Source of the DNA: JBDTMT01 sp033764095
Lineage (GTDB): Bacteria > Desulfobacterota > Binatia > HRBIN30 > CADEER01
NCBI GenBank assembly: GCA_033764095.1
Contig: JANRJF010000068.1
Coordinates: 1 to 64,000, forward strand
Direction of reading: 5' to 3'
Length of the DNA stretch: 64,000 nt
Below the pieces are notes generated by a model. The model was not told where the DNA came from, did no database searches, and saw only the letters and a list, made by a program, of their open reading frames with translations. Shown here piece by piece: positions 33,019-41,780 of this stretch. A program made the position numbers and the translations under genes. The stretch's first letter is position 1; the number at the start of each line of letters is the position of its first letter.

Positions 33019-33178
33019 GGGCTCGACTCCTCGCGCGCCGCGACGGCGTCAGTCGGTGAACCGAACTTCATAAAGGAGGGAAGCGCGGCGCTCGTCAAGC
33101 CTGGTGCGGCGATGTGCCTGGCTATTTGGCAGACCCTGTCGTAGGGACCGCCGCAGCCTGCGCAAGAGGATGAGTGTG

Positions 33179-33796
33179 ATGATTCGATGTGTTGCAGCGA
33201 TGCTGCTGGCGGTGGCGCTGTGTGGAAGCACGCCGGCGCGGGCCGACGAGGCCGCCGCCACGGCGGTGATCGAGCAGCTCGATTCGACGCTGCTGTCGGT
33301 GATGAAGGACGCCAAGACGCTCGGCTATCAGGGGCGCTACGACCGTCTGGCGCCGGTGCTGGCCAACACCTTCGACTTCGACTTCATGGCGCGCTTCGTT
33401 CTCGGCCCCGGCTGGCAGGAGCTGTCGGCCGAGGACCAGCAGCGCTGGATCACTGCATTCACCAAGGTGACCACCGCCACCTACGCCGGGCGCTTCACCG
33501 GCTGGAGCGGCGAGGCGTTCAAGACGCTCGGCCAGGAAGTCGCGCCGCAGGACACGGTGTTCGTCAAGACCATGCTCGATCGGCCGAAGGACGAGGACGT
33601 CGAGCTCACCTATCGCCTGCGCAAGATGCCGGTCGGCTGGCGCGTCGTCGACATCTATCAGAAGGGCACGGTCAGTGAGTTGGCGTTGCGCCGCTCGGAG
33701 TACTCGACGGTGCTGAAGCGCGACGGCTTCGCCAAGCTGCTGGCGACGGTCGATGCCAAGGCGGCGGACTACGCTTCCGGTGCGCTGACCCAGTAG
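33179..33796 (+). CDS. mlaC: MlaC/Tgt2 family phospholipid-binding protein
   Basis: A 205-residue periplasmic protein: signal peptide 1-22 (ends TPARA), then the MlaC fold. LANTFDFDFMARFVLGPGWQ (about 60-80) and a C-terminal WRVVDIYQKGTVSELALRRSEY match the family. MlaC ferries phospholipid between the MlaA outer-membrane complex and the inner-membrane MlaFEDB transporter. I prefer the ATG at 33179 because AGAGG lies 9 bases upstream; an in-frame ATG at 33170 would leave no space for it. The mlaA gene faces it tail to tail, and no mlaDEF genes are present in the window. Confidence 0.88.
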   Translation: MIRCVAAMLLAVALCGSTPARADEAAATAVIEQLDSTLLSVMKDAKTLGYQGRYDRLAPVLANTFDFDFMARFVLGPGWQELSAEDQQRWITAFTKVTTATYAGRFTGWSGEAFKTLGQEVAPQDTVFVKTMLDRPKDEDVELTYRLRKMPVGWRVVDIYQKGTVSELALRRSEYSTVLKRDGFAKLLATVDAKAADYASGALTQ

Positions 33797-33800
33797 GCGC

Positions 33801-34670
33801 TCACTCGTCGGCGAGTGCCGCGCCGACGTCGTCGGTGGCGGCGGCCGGCGGTGCGGCGCCGCGCCGGTGCGCTTCGCGTCGATCCCAGATCTGCGCCTCG
33901 CGCGTCTGGTAGAACGCGTTGCGCAGCGCCGAGTAGTAGTCGACCGACGACGAGCGCAGCGACGCCAGCGCCTCGCTGTACACGTCGCGCGCCGACAGGC
34001 CGGTCGAGAGCCCGAGCGAGCCCTCGTAGATGAACAGCGTCGCGATCGGCAGCACGTAGAGCAGCGGCTGGAAGAAGAAATCGACCACCGTGCCGCTGGC
34101 GTCGCGCACCGTGCTGGGGCCGAACAGCGGCATGATCAGGTAGGGGCCGCTGCCGACGCCGGCGAGCGCCAGCGTCTGGCCGAAGTCGGAGCTGTGGCGC
34201 TCCATGCCGAGCGCCGCGGCGGGATCGAAGAGGCCGCCGATGCCGATGGTGGTGTTGAGCACCAGGCGTTGGGTGGTGACCGTCGCGTCGCCCCACTCGC
34301 GTTGCAGCAGGTCGTTGGCCAGCGTCGAGACCGAATTGATGTTGAGGCAGAAGCGCCGCACCATGCGCCGGCCCGGCGGCGGGACGATGAACTGGTAGGT
34401 CTTCACGATCGGTTCGATCACCCAGCGATCGACCTGCTGATCGACCTGCAGCACGCTGCGGTTGGCGCGCTCGAACGGATCGGGGAATCCGCTCGGCGCC
34501 GCGCTGGTGTCGTCCAGGTTGAACGACTCGTCGAGCGGGATCACCTCGCGCTGCGGGGCGGTGTCGGCCGCCGGCGCCTGCGCGAGCTGGTCGGCACGCA
34601 CCGGCGCGGGCGCCAGCAGGGGCAGCGCGGCCAGCGCCGCGAGCGCGAGAAGGAACTGGGGCGCCGGCAT
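33801..34670 (-). CDS. mlaA: MlaA/VacJ family outer-membrane lipid asymmetry protein
   Basis: A 289-residue exported protein with the MlaA domain (about 60-265): DPFERANRSVLQVDQQVD, NDLLQREWGDATVTT and GVGSGPYLIMPLFGPSTVRD. MlaA removes misplaced phospholipid from the outer leaflet. The signal peptide ends PAPVRA-DQ without a lipobox Cys, so it is not a lipoprotein as in E. coli, and about 40 acidic/Ala residues separate it from the domain. It ends 4 bases from the mlaC stop on the opposite strand, so the two partners are convergent, not co-transcribed. Confidence 0.9.
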   Translation of the reverse strand: MPAPQFLLALAALAALPLLAPAPVRADQLAQAPAADTAPQREVIPLDESFNLDDTSAAPSGFPDPFERANRSVLQVDQQVDRWVIEPIVKTYQFIVPPPGRRMVRRFCLNINSVSTLANDLLQREWGDATVTTQRLVLNTTIGIGGLFDPAAALGMERHSSDFGQTLALAGVGSGPYLIMPLFGPSTVRDASGTVVDFFFQPLLYVLPIATLFIYEGSLGLSTGLSARDVYSEALASLRSSSVDYYSALRNAFYQTREAQIWDRREAHRRGAAPPAAATDDVGAALADE

Positions 34671-34747
34671 CGCGCCCCGTCCTACATGGCGCGGCGCGCG
34701 CCGGCCAGCGCTTGCGGGGGGCGGCGGCGCGGCTCTACACATCGGCG

Positions 34748-35596
34748 ATGCGCTTCGGATTGTTCGGCATCAACATCGGGCCCTGTGCGAGCGGACAGGC
34801 GGCGGCGCGGGTGGCGCGCGCGGCCGAGGCCGCCGGCTTCGAATCGGTCTGGACCGGCGAGCACGTCGTGTTGCCCGATCCACAGGTGGCGCCGTCGCCG
34901 ATGCCGCCGCAGGCGCCGATGCTCGACCCGGCCGTCGCGCTGACGGTCGCGGCCTCGACGACGACGCACCTGCGGCTCGGCACCGGCATCATCATCCTGC
35001 CGCAGCGCAACCCGCTGGTGCTGGCCAAGGAGCTGGCCAGCGTCGACGTCGTCTCCGACGGCCGCCTGATCGTCGGCATCGGCGTCGGCTACCTGGAGCC
35101 CGAGTTCGCGGCGCTCGGCATCCCGTTCACCGACAAAGGCGCGCGCACCGACGAGTACCTGGCGGCGATGCGGGCGCTGTGGACGATGGAGCACCCCGTC
35201 TACAGCGGTCGGTTCGTGCGCTTCGCCGGCATCGACGCCCATCCGCGTCCGGTGCAGCGCCCGCATCCGCCGGTGGTGATCGGCGGGCGCACGCCGCCGG
35301 CGTTTCGCCGCGCCGTGCGGTCCGGCAACGGCTGGTACGGCTTCGCGCTCGACGTCGACGACACCGCCGCGTGTGTCGACGGGCTGCGCCAGGCCGCCGC
35401 GCGCGACCCACGCCCGGCTGCGCTCGGCGAGCTGGAAGTCAGCGTCACGCCGCGCGGCACGCCAAATCGCGACACGGTCGCGCGCTTCGCCGCGCTCGGC
35501 GTCGAGCGGCTGATCGTCTACTGGCCGCTCAACGACGAGCAGGCGCTGCTCGACCGCCTGCACCGCTTCGCCGACGAGGTGATCGCCCCGTCCTGA
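34748..35596 (+). CDS. LLM class F420-dependent oxidoreductase
   Basis: A 282-residue luciferase-like monooxygenase-fold enzyme of the TIGR03619 kind. The barrel begins MRFGLFGINIGP; AEAAGFESVWTGEHVVLP (about 25-42) and LRLGTGIIILPQRNPLVLAKELASVD (about 75-100, in part) are family hallmarks, and ELEVSVTP/ERLIVYWPL close it. Such enzymes use reduced F420 or FMN to reduce or oxygenate hydrophobic substrates. If F420 is the cofactor, the organism must make it; no F420 biosynthesis gene is in this window. It is divergent from mlaA. Confidence 0.82.
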   Translation: MRFGLFGINIGPCASGQAAARVARAAEAAGFESVWTGEHVVLPDPQVAPSPMPPQAPMLDPAVALTVAASTTTHLRLGTGIIILPQRNPLVLAKELASVDVVSDGRLIVGIGVGYLEPEFAALGIPFTDKGARTDEYLAAMRALWTMEHPVYSGRFVRFAGIDAHPRPVQRPHPPVVIGGRTPPAFRRAVRSGNGWYGFALDVDDTAACVDGLRQAAARDPRPAALGELEVSVTPRGTPNRDTVARFAALGVERLIVYWPLNDEQALLDRLHRFADEVIAPS

Positions 35597-35702
35597 GCGG
35601 CGCGTTCGCATTATTCGATGTCGGGCTGGCGGAATATCTATTTGCCGCTAGCCTGAGCGGGTGAGCAGATGGAGAAGTGGTCCCGGTTGGTGAGCCGCGC
35701 CG

Positions 35703-35960
35703 ATGACTGAAGACCCGCACGACCTCGACGAATCCTGGTACGGCGTCCGCGGTCGGTTGATCGTCCTGTGGGGGGCGGCGCGCGTCGTCGCCGGCGTGCT
35801 GCTGATCGTCGCCGGCGTGCTCGGCACGTTGCTGCCGGTCATCCCGGGTGTCCCGCTGCTGATCGCCGGCGTCGCCCTGGTGGGTCCCAAGCATCCGCTG
35901 ATCCGACCCTTCGTCGAGCGTTTCGAGCGCTGGCGCGAACAGCGCGCCGCCAAACCGTAG
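35703..35960 (+). CDS. PGPGW family small membrane protein
   Basis: An 85-residue protein with an acidic N-terminus, one long or two short membrane helices (about 20-62) and a basic C-terminus. GTLLPVIPGVPLLIAGVALV holds the Pro-Gly turn typical of PGPGW/YbaN-like putative membrane proteins; function unknown. The ATG is chosen because the acidic leader and helix follow directly; the 106-base gap before it shows no strong promoter. A long palindromic element follows its stop. Confidence 0.7.
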   Translation: MTEDPHDLDESWYGVRGRLIVLWGAARVVAGVLLIVAGVLGTLLPVIPGVPLLIAGVALVGPKHPLIRPFVERFERWREQRAAKP

Positions 35961-35986
35961 CGCGCATGGCCGCGCCAAGGGCGCGC

Positions 35987-36173
35987 CCGGCCGACACCAG
36001 GTCGGCCGGCTACCCGGTGTCTTCAGATCGGGTCGGCCAATACGGGTTCCATCGGCCGACGGTGCAACGCGCAGCCCGCGCACTGCACAGTTGCAGCGAC
36101 ACCCAGGCCTGCCGGACAACCGCAGCGCTCCTCACACACGGATTGGGTAGCCGGCCGACCTCGTGTCGGCCGG
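35987..36173. repeat. Element F with 29-base terminal inverted repeats
   Basis: Bases 35987-36015 (starting CCGGCCGACACCAGGTCGG) pair with 36145-36173, 28 of 29 matching. Each arm is itself a small palindrome (CCGGCCGAC ... GTCGGCCGG), and TCGGCC/CGGCCGA recurs in the core near 36033-36060. Simple hairpins abut both ends: CGCGCC/GGCGCG at 35971-35986 and GGCGGCGC/GCGCCGCC at 36172-36190. The 129-base core has no open frame. It fills gap 35961-36234. Confidence 0.75.
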
Positions 36174-36234
36174 CGGCGCGAAGCGCCGCCGATGGACGCT
36201 TGCGACCGGTCCGACCGCGTTCTAGTCGCACGCG

Positions 36235-36891
36235 ATGTCCCGGCGCGCCGTCGCGGTTATGCTCCTCGCCGTCGCGGCGGCGGCGCTGTTCTACGCAACG
36301 CAGCGCACGCCGGCACCGGCGCCGAATGCGACCGACGACCTGCTCGCGCGCGCGGCGCGGCAGCAGGCGGCGCATCGGCCGTTCCGCGCCGTGCAGAGCT
36401 ACCTGCGCGTCGTGCAGCGGTGGCCGGAGCAGGTCGACGCCTGGGCGGCGCTCGCCGGCCTTGCGCTGGCGGCGGGCCAGTCGGGCAACGCTCGGCGCGC
36501 CGCCGAGCGTGTGCTGGTCCTGCGACCCGGTGATGCCGGGGCGGCGGCGGTGATCGCCAGCGCCGCCGCCGCGACGCCGGCGCCGACCGTGCGCCCGGGG
36601 CGTCCGCATGCCGTCACCCGCCGGCGTTGCGCGGCGGCGAAGCGGCTCTACGATCTCGGCCGCGTCGACGACGCGATCGTCGCCCTGCAGGCGGCGGCAT
36701 GGCTCGACGATCGCGCCGCGCGGCCGTACCGCGATCTCGCCAACATCTACTATCTGCAGGGCCGTCTGCCGGAGGCGATCGGCGCGCAGCGCGAGGCGGT
36801 GACGCGTGCCCCGCAGAGTCAGGCGCTGCGCCGCAACCTGGCGGCGCTGGAGGCGGGGTTGCCAACTAGGGCGCCCGGCACACCGCGGTGA
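36235..36891 (+). CDS. TPR-repeat protein with N-terminal membrane anchor or signal
   Basis: A 218-residue protein: hydrophobic N-terminus (5-22) ending near ATQRTPAP, a short Pro/Ala linker, one TPR-like helix pair at about 35-85, an Ala/Pro spacer, and two TPR units at about 130-205 (LYDLGRVDDAIVALQAAAWL, IYYLQGRLPEAIGAQREAV). It likely works as a periplasmic scaffold. Its TGA overlaps the GTG of the phosphodiesterase-TPR gene, so the two form a unit. I do not recognise a more specific family. Confidence 0.7.
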   Translation: MSRRAVAVMLLAVAAAALFYATQRTPAPAPNATDDLLARAARQQAAHRPFRAVQSYLRVVQRWPEQVDAWAALAGLALAAGQSGNARRAAERVLVLRPGDAGAAAVIASAAAATPAPTVRPGRPHAVTRRRCAAAKRLYDLGRVDDAIVALQAAAWLDDRAARPYRDLANIYYLQGRLPEAIGAQREAVTRAPQSQALRRNLAALEAGLPTRAPGTPR

Positions 36892-38885
36892 CGATCCCCT
36901 GCCGCGTCGCGGCGATCCGTGCGATGCGTCGGCGCATGCCGCGCCGCGCGCTCATCCCGCTGCTGCTGCTGCTGGCGCTGTTCGGCTGCGCGCGTGCGCC
37001 GCAGCCGGAAGCGGGACGGGTCATCGTACTCGGCCTCGACGGCGTCGATCCGGATGTCGTCGACATGCTGGTCGCCGAGGGCAAACTGCCGCACTTCGCC
37101 GAGCTACGCGCCGGCGGCGCGAGTGGACGATTGCGCAGCAGCAAGCCGCTGCTCAGCCCGATCCTGTGGACCACGATCGCCACCGGCAAGACACCCGACC
37201 AGCACCGCATCGGACACTTCGTCGCGGTCAATCCGACCAGCGGTGAGCAGCTGCCGGTCACCAGCCAGATGCGCCGCGTCAAGGCGCTGTGGAACATCCT
37301 GTCCGATGCCGGCCGGCGTGTGGCAGTGGTCGGCTGGTGGGCGACCTGGCCGGCGGAGTCGGTGCGCGGCGTCATCGTCAGCGACCACACCTGTTACCAC
37401 TTCCTGTTCGACGAGGGTCTGCACGGCGGCGGCGAGTCGGCGGGCAGCGTCTTCCCGGCGTCGATGGCGGCACGTCTCGCGCCGCTGGTGAAGCGGCCGA
37501 GCGACCTGCGCGGCGAGGACCTCGCCCCGTTCGTGCACGTCGACGCCGTGGCGCTCGCCCGCCCGTTCGACTTCGACGATCCGCTCGGCCACTTCCGCTG
37601 GGCGCTGGCGACGGCGCAGACCTACACCGCCATCGCCGCCGAGCTGTGGAAGACCGAGCGGCCCGACCTGCTGATGAGCTACGTGGAAGCGACCGACTCG
37701 ACCGCCCACCTGTTCGGGCATCTGTTCCGCGCCCGTGGACTGGTCGGCGAGCTGGCCGAGCAACAGCGCCAGTATGGCGACGCGGTCGAGGCGATGTACG
37801 TCTACGCCGACCGGATGGTCGGCGATACGCTGCGCCTGCTCGACGACCGCACGACGCTGTTGGTGCTCTCCGACCACGGGTTCACGCTCGGGCAGTTGCC
37901 CGACGACCCGAGCGCGACGCGGGATATGCGCCGCGTCAGCGAGCGCCAGCATCGCGAGGAGGGCATCCTCTACCTCTACGGCCGCGCGGTGCGCGCTGGC
38001 GCGCGGCTCGCGGCGCCGACGCTCGTCGACATCGCCCCGACCGTGCTGGCGCTGAGCGGCGTCGCGCCGCCGCGCGACATGCCCGGCCGCGTGCTGACCG
38101 ATGGCCTCGATCTCGTCGACCCGCCGCGCATCCTGGCGAGCTACGAGGGCGCGGCGCCCGGCGCGACCGCGCGCGCCGAGGATGCGAGCGTCGATCCGGC
38201 GATCCTCGAGCGGCTGCGCAGCCTCGGCTACCTGGAAACCGAATCGCCCCAGGGTGATCGCAACCTTGCCGCGGTGCTCTTCCAGCAGGGGCGCTACGCG
38301 GAGGCGGCGACGGCGTTTCAGGCGCTGGTGGCGCGCAATCCCGACGACGGTGCGCTGCGCGCCAGCCTGGCTGGGGCGCTCGGGGCGCTCGGCCGCTACG
38401 ACGAGGCGCTCGCCGAGCTCGACCGCGCCATCGCGCTCGCGCCGCTCAACCCGGAGGGCTACCACAACCGCGGCGTGATCCATGAGCGGCGCGGCGCGCG
38501 TGATGCCGCCATCGCCGCCTACCGCCAGGCGCTGCGCTACAACCCGCGCTATGCGCCGGCGCGCGACGCGCTGGCGCGGCTCGGCGCTTCTGACGAGGCG
38601 CCGACGCCGGTCGCCGCGGCGGCGCAGATCGCGCTGCAGCTCGCCGAACAAGCGAGTGCGCTGGCGCGGCGCGGCGACTACGCCGCTGCGATGCGGGCGC
38701 TCGACGACGCCGCGCGCGCCGCACCGCAGGTCGCGCTGATCCAGCAGTACCGCGCCAACGTCGCCTTCCTGATGGGCGATCGCGCCGGCGCGGTCGCCGC
38801 GCTGCGCGAGGGGCTACGCCTCGAGCCCGACAACAAGCTGTTCCAGGAGAACCTCAAGCGCCTGATCGTGGAAGACGGGCGCTAG
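36888..38885 (+). CDS. Type I phosphodiesterase/alkaline phosphatase superfamily protein fused to TPR repeats
   Basis: A 665-residue exported protein, probably a lipoprotein (LLALFGC, Cys34 from the GTG start; the ATG at 36924 may be the true start). The phosphodiesterase/nucleotide-pyrophosphatase domain (about 43-415) has the full metal set: Asp51 (GLDGVDP), nucleophile Thr95 or 96 (SPILWTTIATGK), Asp270 and His274 (EATDSTAHLFGH), Asp329 and His330 (SDHGF). A TPR array follows (about 455-655). Such fusions act on phosphate- or phosphoglycerol-containing surface polymers; the substrate here is unknown. It is coupled to the upstream TPR gene. Confidence 0.82.
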   Translation: MTIPCRVAAIRAMRRRMPRRALIPLLLLLALFGCARAPQPEAGRVIVLGLDGVDPDVVDMLVAEGKLPHFAELRAGGASGRLRSSKPLLSPILWTTIATGKTPDQHRIGHFVAVNPTSGEQLPVTSQMRRVKALWNILSDAGRRVAVVGWWATWPAESVRGVIVSDHTCYHFLFDEGLHGGGESAGSVFPASMAARLAPLVKRPSDLRGEDLAPFVHVDAVALARPFDFDDPLGHFRWALATAQTYTAIAAELWKTERPDLLMSYVEATDSTAHLFGHLFRARGLVGELAEQQRQYGDAVEAMYVYADRMVGDTLRLLDDRTTLLVLSDHGFTLGQLPDDPSATRDMRRVSERQHREEGILYLYGRAVRAGARLAAPTLVDIAPTVLALSGVAPPRDMPGRVLTDGLDLVDPPRILASYEGAAPGATARAEDASVDPAILERLRSLGYLETESPQGDRNLAAVLFQQGRYAEAATAFQALVARNPDDGALRASLAGALGALGRYDEALAELDRAIALAPLNPEGYHNRGVIHERRGARDAAIAAYRQALRYNPRYAPARDALARLGASDEAPTPVAAAAQIALQLAEQASALARRGDYAAAMRALDDAARAAPQVALIQQYRANVAFLMGDRAGAVAALREGLRLEPDNKLFQENLKRLIVEDGR

Positions 38886-39886
38886 TCGGCGACGCGCAGC
38901 ACGCCGGCGCCCTCGAAGCCGTCGTACTTGAGCTGCTGGAGCGCCTGGTTCGCATCGGCGAGATCGAACGGCACGGTGCGTGGTCGGATCGGGATCTCCG
39001 CGGCGAGCCGCAGCAACTCGATGCCGTCCTGGCGGGTGTTGGCGGTGACGCTCTGCAGCGTGCGCTCCTGGAACAGGTGACGCTGGTAGTCGAGCGGCGG
39101 GATGGCGCTCAGGTGGATGCCGGCGAGCGCCAGTGTGCCGCCGCGGTCGAGTGCCGCCAGGGCAGGGAGGACGAGCTCGCCGGCCGGCGCGAACAACACC
39201 GCGCTGTCGAGTGGCTCGGGCGGCGCGTCGGCCGCGGCCCCGGTCCACTCGGCGCCGAGCGACGCGGCGAGGCGGCGATGGCGTGCCTCACGGGTCATGA
39301 CGAAGACGCGGCAGCCGAGGTGGCGCGCGACCTGGATGGCGATGTGCGCCGAGGCGCCGAACCCGTAGAGGCCGACGCGCCCGCCGGGGCGCAGGTTGGC
39401 GCGGCGCAGGGCGCGGTAGCCGATGATGCCGGCGCACAGCAGCGGCGCGGCCTCGGCGTCGCCGATCGCGTCGGGGAGCACATAGGCGAAATCTTCGCGC
39501 ACCAGCGCGTAGTCGGCGTAGCCGCCGTCCGCCGACCAACCGGTGAAGCTCGCCGCCGCGCAGAGGTTCTCGTCGCCGCGTTGACAGTACGCGCAGACCC
39601 CGCAGGTCGAGCGCAGCCAGGCGATGCCGACGCGCTGGCCGGCGGCGAGGCGGGTGCAGCCGGGGCCGAGCGCGTCGACCACGCCGACCACCTGGTGACC
39701 GGGCACGACGCGCGGGCGCTGCACCGCGAGGTCGCCCTCGACGACGTGCAGATCGGTGCGACAGATGCCGCAGACGTGCACCCGCACCCGCACCTCGCCG
39801 GCGCCGGGATCGGGCGGCGGTCGTTCGACCAGTTGCAGCGGCGCGGTGTCCACCGGCGCCGGTCGCTCGAGTTGCATGGCGCGCAT
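38882..39886 (-). CDS. Zinc-dependent alcohol dehydrogenase family protein
   Basis: A 334-residue medium-chain dehydrogenase resembling the TIGR02822 subfamily. The catalytic zinc site has Cys42 (CGICRTDLH) and PGHQ at 62-65, where the usual Glu is Gln. The structural zinc lobe CGVCAYCQRGDENLC is complete, and the Rossmann motif is GLYGFGASAH. It would oxidise alcohols or reduce aldehydes with NAD(P). ATG 39886 is selected; an ATG nine bases further in is possible. Its stop overlaps that of the phosphodiesterase gene on the other strand by three bases. Confidence 0.88.
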   Translation of the reverse strand: MRAMQLERPAPVDTAPLQLVERPPPDPGAGEVRVRVHVCGICRTDLHVVEGDLAVQRPRVVPGHQVVGVVDALGPGCTRLAAGQRVGIAWLRSTCGVCAYCQRGDENLCAAASFTGWSADGGYADYALVREDFAYVLPDAIGDAEAAPLLCAGIIGYRALRRANLRPGGRVGLYGFGASAHIAIQVARHLGCRVFVMTREARHRRLAASLGAEWTGAAADAPPEPLDSAVLFAPAGELVLPALAALDRGGTLALAGIHLSAIPPLDYQRHLFQERTLQSVTANTRQDGIELLRLAAEIPIRPRTVPFDLADANQALQQLKYDGFEGAGVLRVAD

Positions 39887-39980
39887 GACGGCATTGTGCG
39901 GCGCGCCGTCCCGTCGCCGCAAGCGCGATCCGGGTCGCGCACTTGCCGGTTGCGCGCCGACGCGGCAGCATCGCCGCCCG

Positions 39981-41777
39981 ATGGCGTCCCGAAAGCGCAG
40001 CGCGGCGCGTCCGCAGCCGGCCGCGGTCGCGCGCGCGACGCCGCCTCCGGCCGTGGCGCCGGCCGCACCCGCCGGCCGCACGGCGCTGCGGATCTTCTTC
40101 GCGCTCTTCGTGCTCTACGCGTGCAACGCCCGCATGCTGGCGCCGGGCGACAGCATTCCGACCCGGCGACTGCCATTCAGTCTGCTGCGCGAGGGCAACC
40201 TCAACCTCGACGAATTCAGTTGGGAGATGAGTCCGAAGGGGCGACTGCCGTACTACGTCCATCCCGCCAATGGGCACGTCTACTCCGTGTCCACCTTCGC
40301 CACCGCGGTGGTGATCGCGCCGCTCTACGTGTTGCCGGCCTGGTGGCTGGCGCGTGCCGGCGTGCCGTACGACGACGTCCGGGCGCGCGTCGTCGAAGTG
40401 GTCATGGAGCACGTCTCCGCCGCGATGCTGGCGGCGCTCTCGGCGGCGTTGCTGTTTCTGCTGCTGGCGCGACTGACGACGCGCGGCTGGGCGCTAGCGC
40501 TGACGCTGCTCTACGCGCTCGGCACCTCGACCTGGTCGATCGCTAGTCAGGCGTTGTGGCCGCACGCCCTGTCCGAGCTGACGCTGGTGGGCCTGTGTCT
40601 GGGGCTACTCGCTCGCACCCCGACGCGCGCGCAACTGGTCGGTGCCGGTCTGATCGCGGCGCTGATGGTCGCCAATCGGCCGCAGATGCTCGCCTTCGCC
40701 GCGCTCGCCACCGGGTTCGTCGCGGTGCACCACCGCCGGCATCTGCTCGCCTTCGTCGCGCTGCCAACGCTGCTGGGGGTCGGTCTGGCGGCGTACAATC
40801 GCGCCATCTTCGCCAGTCTGACCGGCGGCTACGGTGGGCTCGGTGTACTACGTGGCGCCCCGGGGCAGGGGCTGGCCGGGATGCTGTTCAGCCCCAATCG
40901 CGGCCTGCTGGTCTACACGCCGATCATGGCCTTCGCGCTGTGGGGCGGCGTGCGGCTGTGGCGCGTCGCCGGCGTGCCGCCGTGGTTGCGGTGGTTGAGC
41001 GTCGGCGTGCTGGCGCACGTGCTCGTGCACGCCAGCTTCCGCGCCTGGTGGGGCGGCTACACCTATGGGCCGCGCTACTTCACCGACGTGCTGCCGGCGC
41101 TGACCATCTTTCTCGTCTACGGGCTGGTGCCGTACTGCCGCCAGCGCGCCGTGTTCGCGCTGGCGGTGGCGCTGGCGATGTGGGGCATCGGCGTGCAGGC
41201 GATCGGCGTCTACGCCGCCGACGACAGTTGGAATCGTACGCCGCAGACGCTGGGCCGGTCGCTGCAGCGGCTGTGGGATTGGAACGACCTGCAGATCGCG
41301 CGCGCCGCGCGCGACGGCTTTCGCGGTGGCGAGCTGGCAGCGGTGATGCTGGACGCCTTCACCGACTCCCAGGCGGCGCGGCTGGTGCCGCTCGAGCCGA
41401 CCGACCTCGCCTCGACGATCGACGTGCCCGACCTTCCCGAGACGGTGCCGGCGGGGTCGCGGATGCGGCTGACGGCGCGAATCGTGAATGGCGGCGCGCA
41501 GGCCTGGCCGGCATTCAACGGCGAAGGCGTGATCAGCGCGCGCAACCTCGTCTATCTGATGGTGCGCTGGTTCGACGGCGAGCGCATGGTCGACGGCGAT
41601 GTGCTGCCGTTGCCGGAGAACCTCGCGCCGGGCGAGGCGCTGGACATGGCGCTGCCGCTGGCCGCGCCGAAGCAGCCGGGTATCTACACGCTGGAGGTGC
41701 GCGTCACCCAGGCGCTGGACGGGCGGCGCGGTGTGATCGGGCCTGACGCTTTGCGGCGCGAGATCCGCATCGAGTGA
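39981..41777 (+). CDS. GT-C-like multi-pass membrane protein with C-terminal beta domain
   Basis: A 598-residue protein: basic Ala/Pro N-terminal tail (1-30), ten or more hydrophobic helices (about 33-415), then a soluble C-terminal domain (about 455-598) with strands such as GSRMRLTARIVNGG and PGIYTLEVRVTQ, like a CARDB/Ig-type module. The loop after the first helix contains PFSLLREGNLNLDEF, an acidic extracytoplasmic loop of GT-C-type proteins. It may transfer sugars from a lipid carrier, but this is by architecture only. It is divergent from the alcohol dehydrogenase gene. Confidence 0.68.
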   Translation: MASRKRSAARPQPAAVARATPPPAVAPAAPAGRTALRIFFALFVLYACNARMLAPGDSIPTRRLPFSLLREGNLNLDEFSWEMSPKGRLPYYVHPANGHVYSVSTFATAVVIAPLYVLPAWWLARAGVPYDDVRARVVEVVMEHVSAAMLAALSAALLFLLLARLTTRGWALALTLLYALGTSTWSIASQALWPHALSELTLVGLCLGLLARTPTRAQLVGAGLIAALMVANRPQMLAFAALATGFVAVHHRRHLLAFVALPTLLGVGLAAYNRAIFASLTGGYGGLGVLRGAPGQGLAGMLFSPNRGLLVYTPIMAFALWGGVRLWRVAGVPPWLRWLSVGVLAHVLVHASFRAWWGGYTYGPRYFTDVLPALTIFLVYGLVPYCRQRAVFALAVALAMWGIGVQAIGVYAADDSWNRTPQTLGRSLQRLWDWNDLQIARAARDGFRGGELAAVMLDAFTDSQAARLVPLEPTDLASTIDVPDLPETVPAGSRMRLTARIVNGGAQAWPAFNGEGVISARNLVYLMVRWFDGERMVDGDVLPLPENLAPGEALDMALPLAAPKQPGIYTLEVRVTQALDGRRGVIGPDALRREIRIE

Positions 41778-41780
41778 AGG

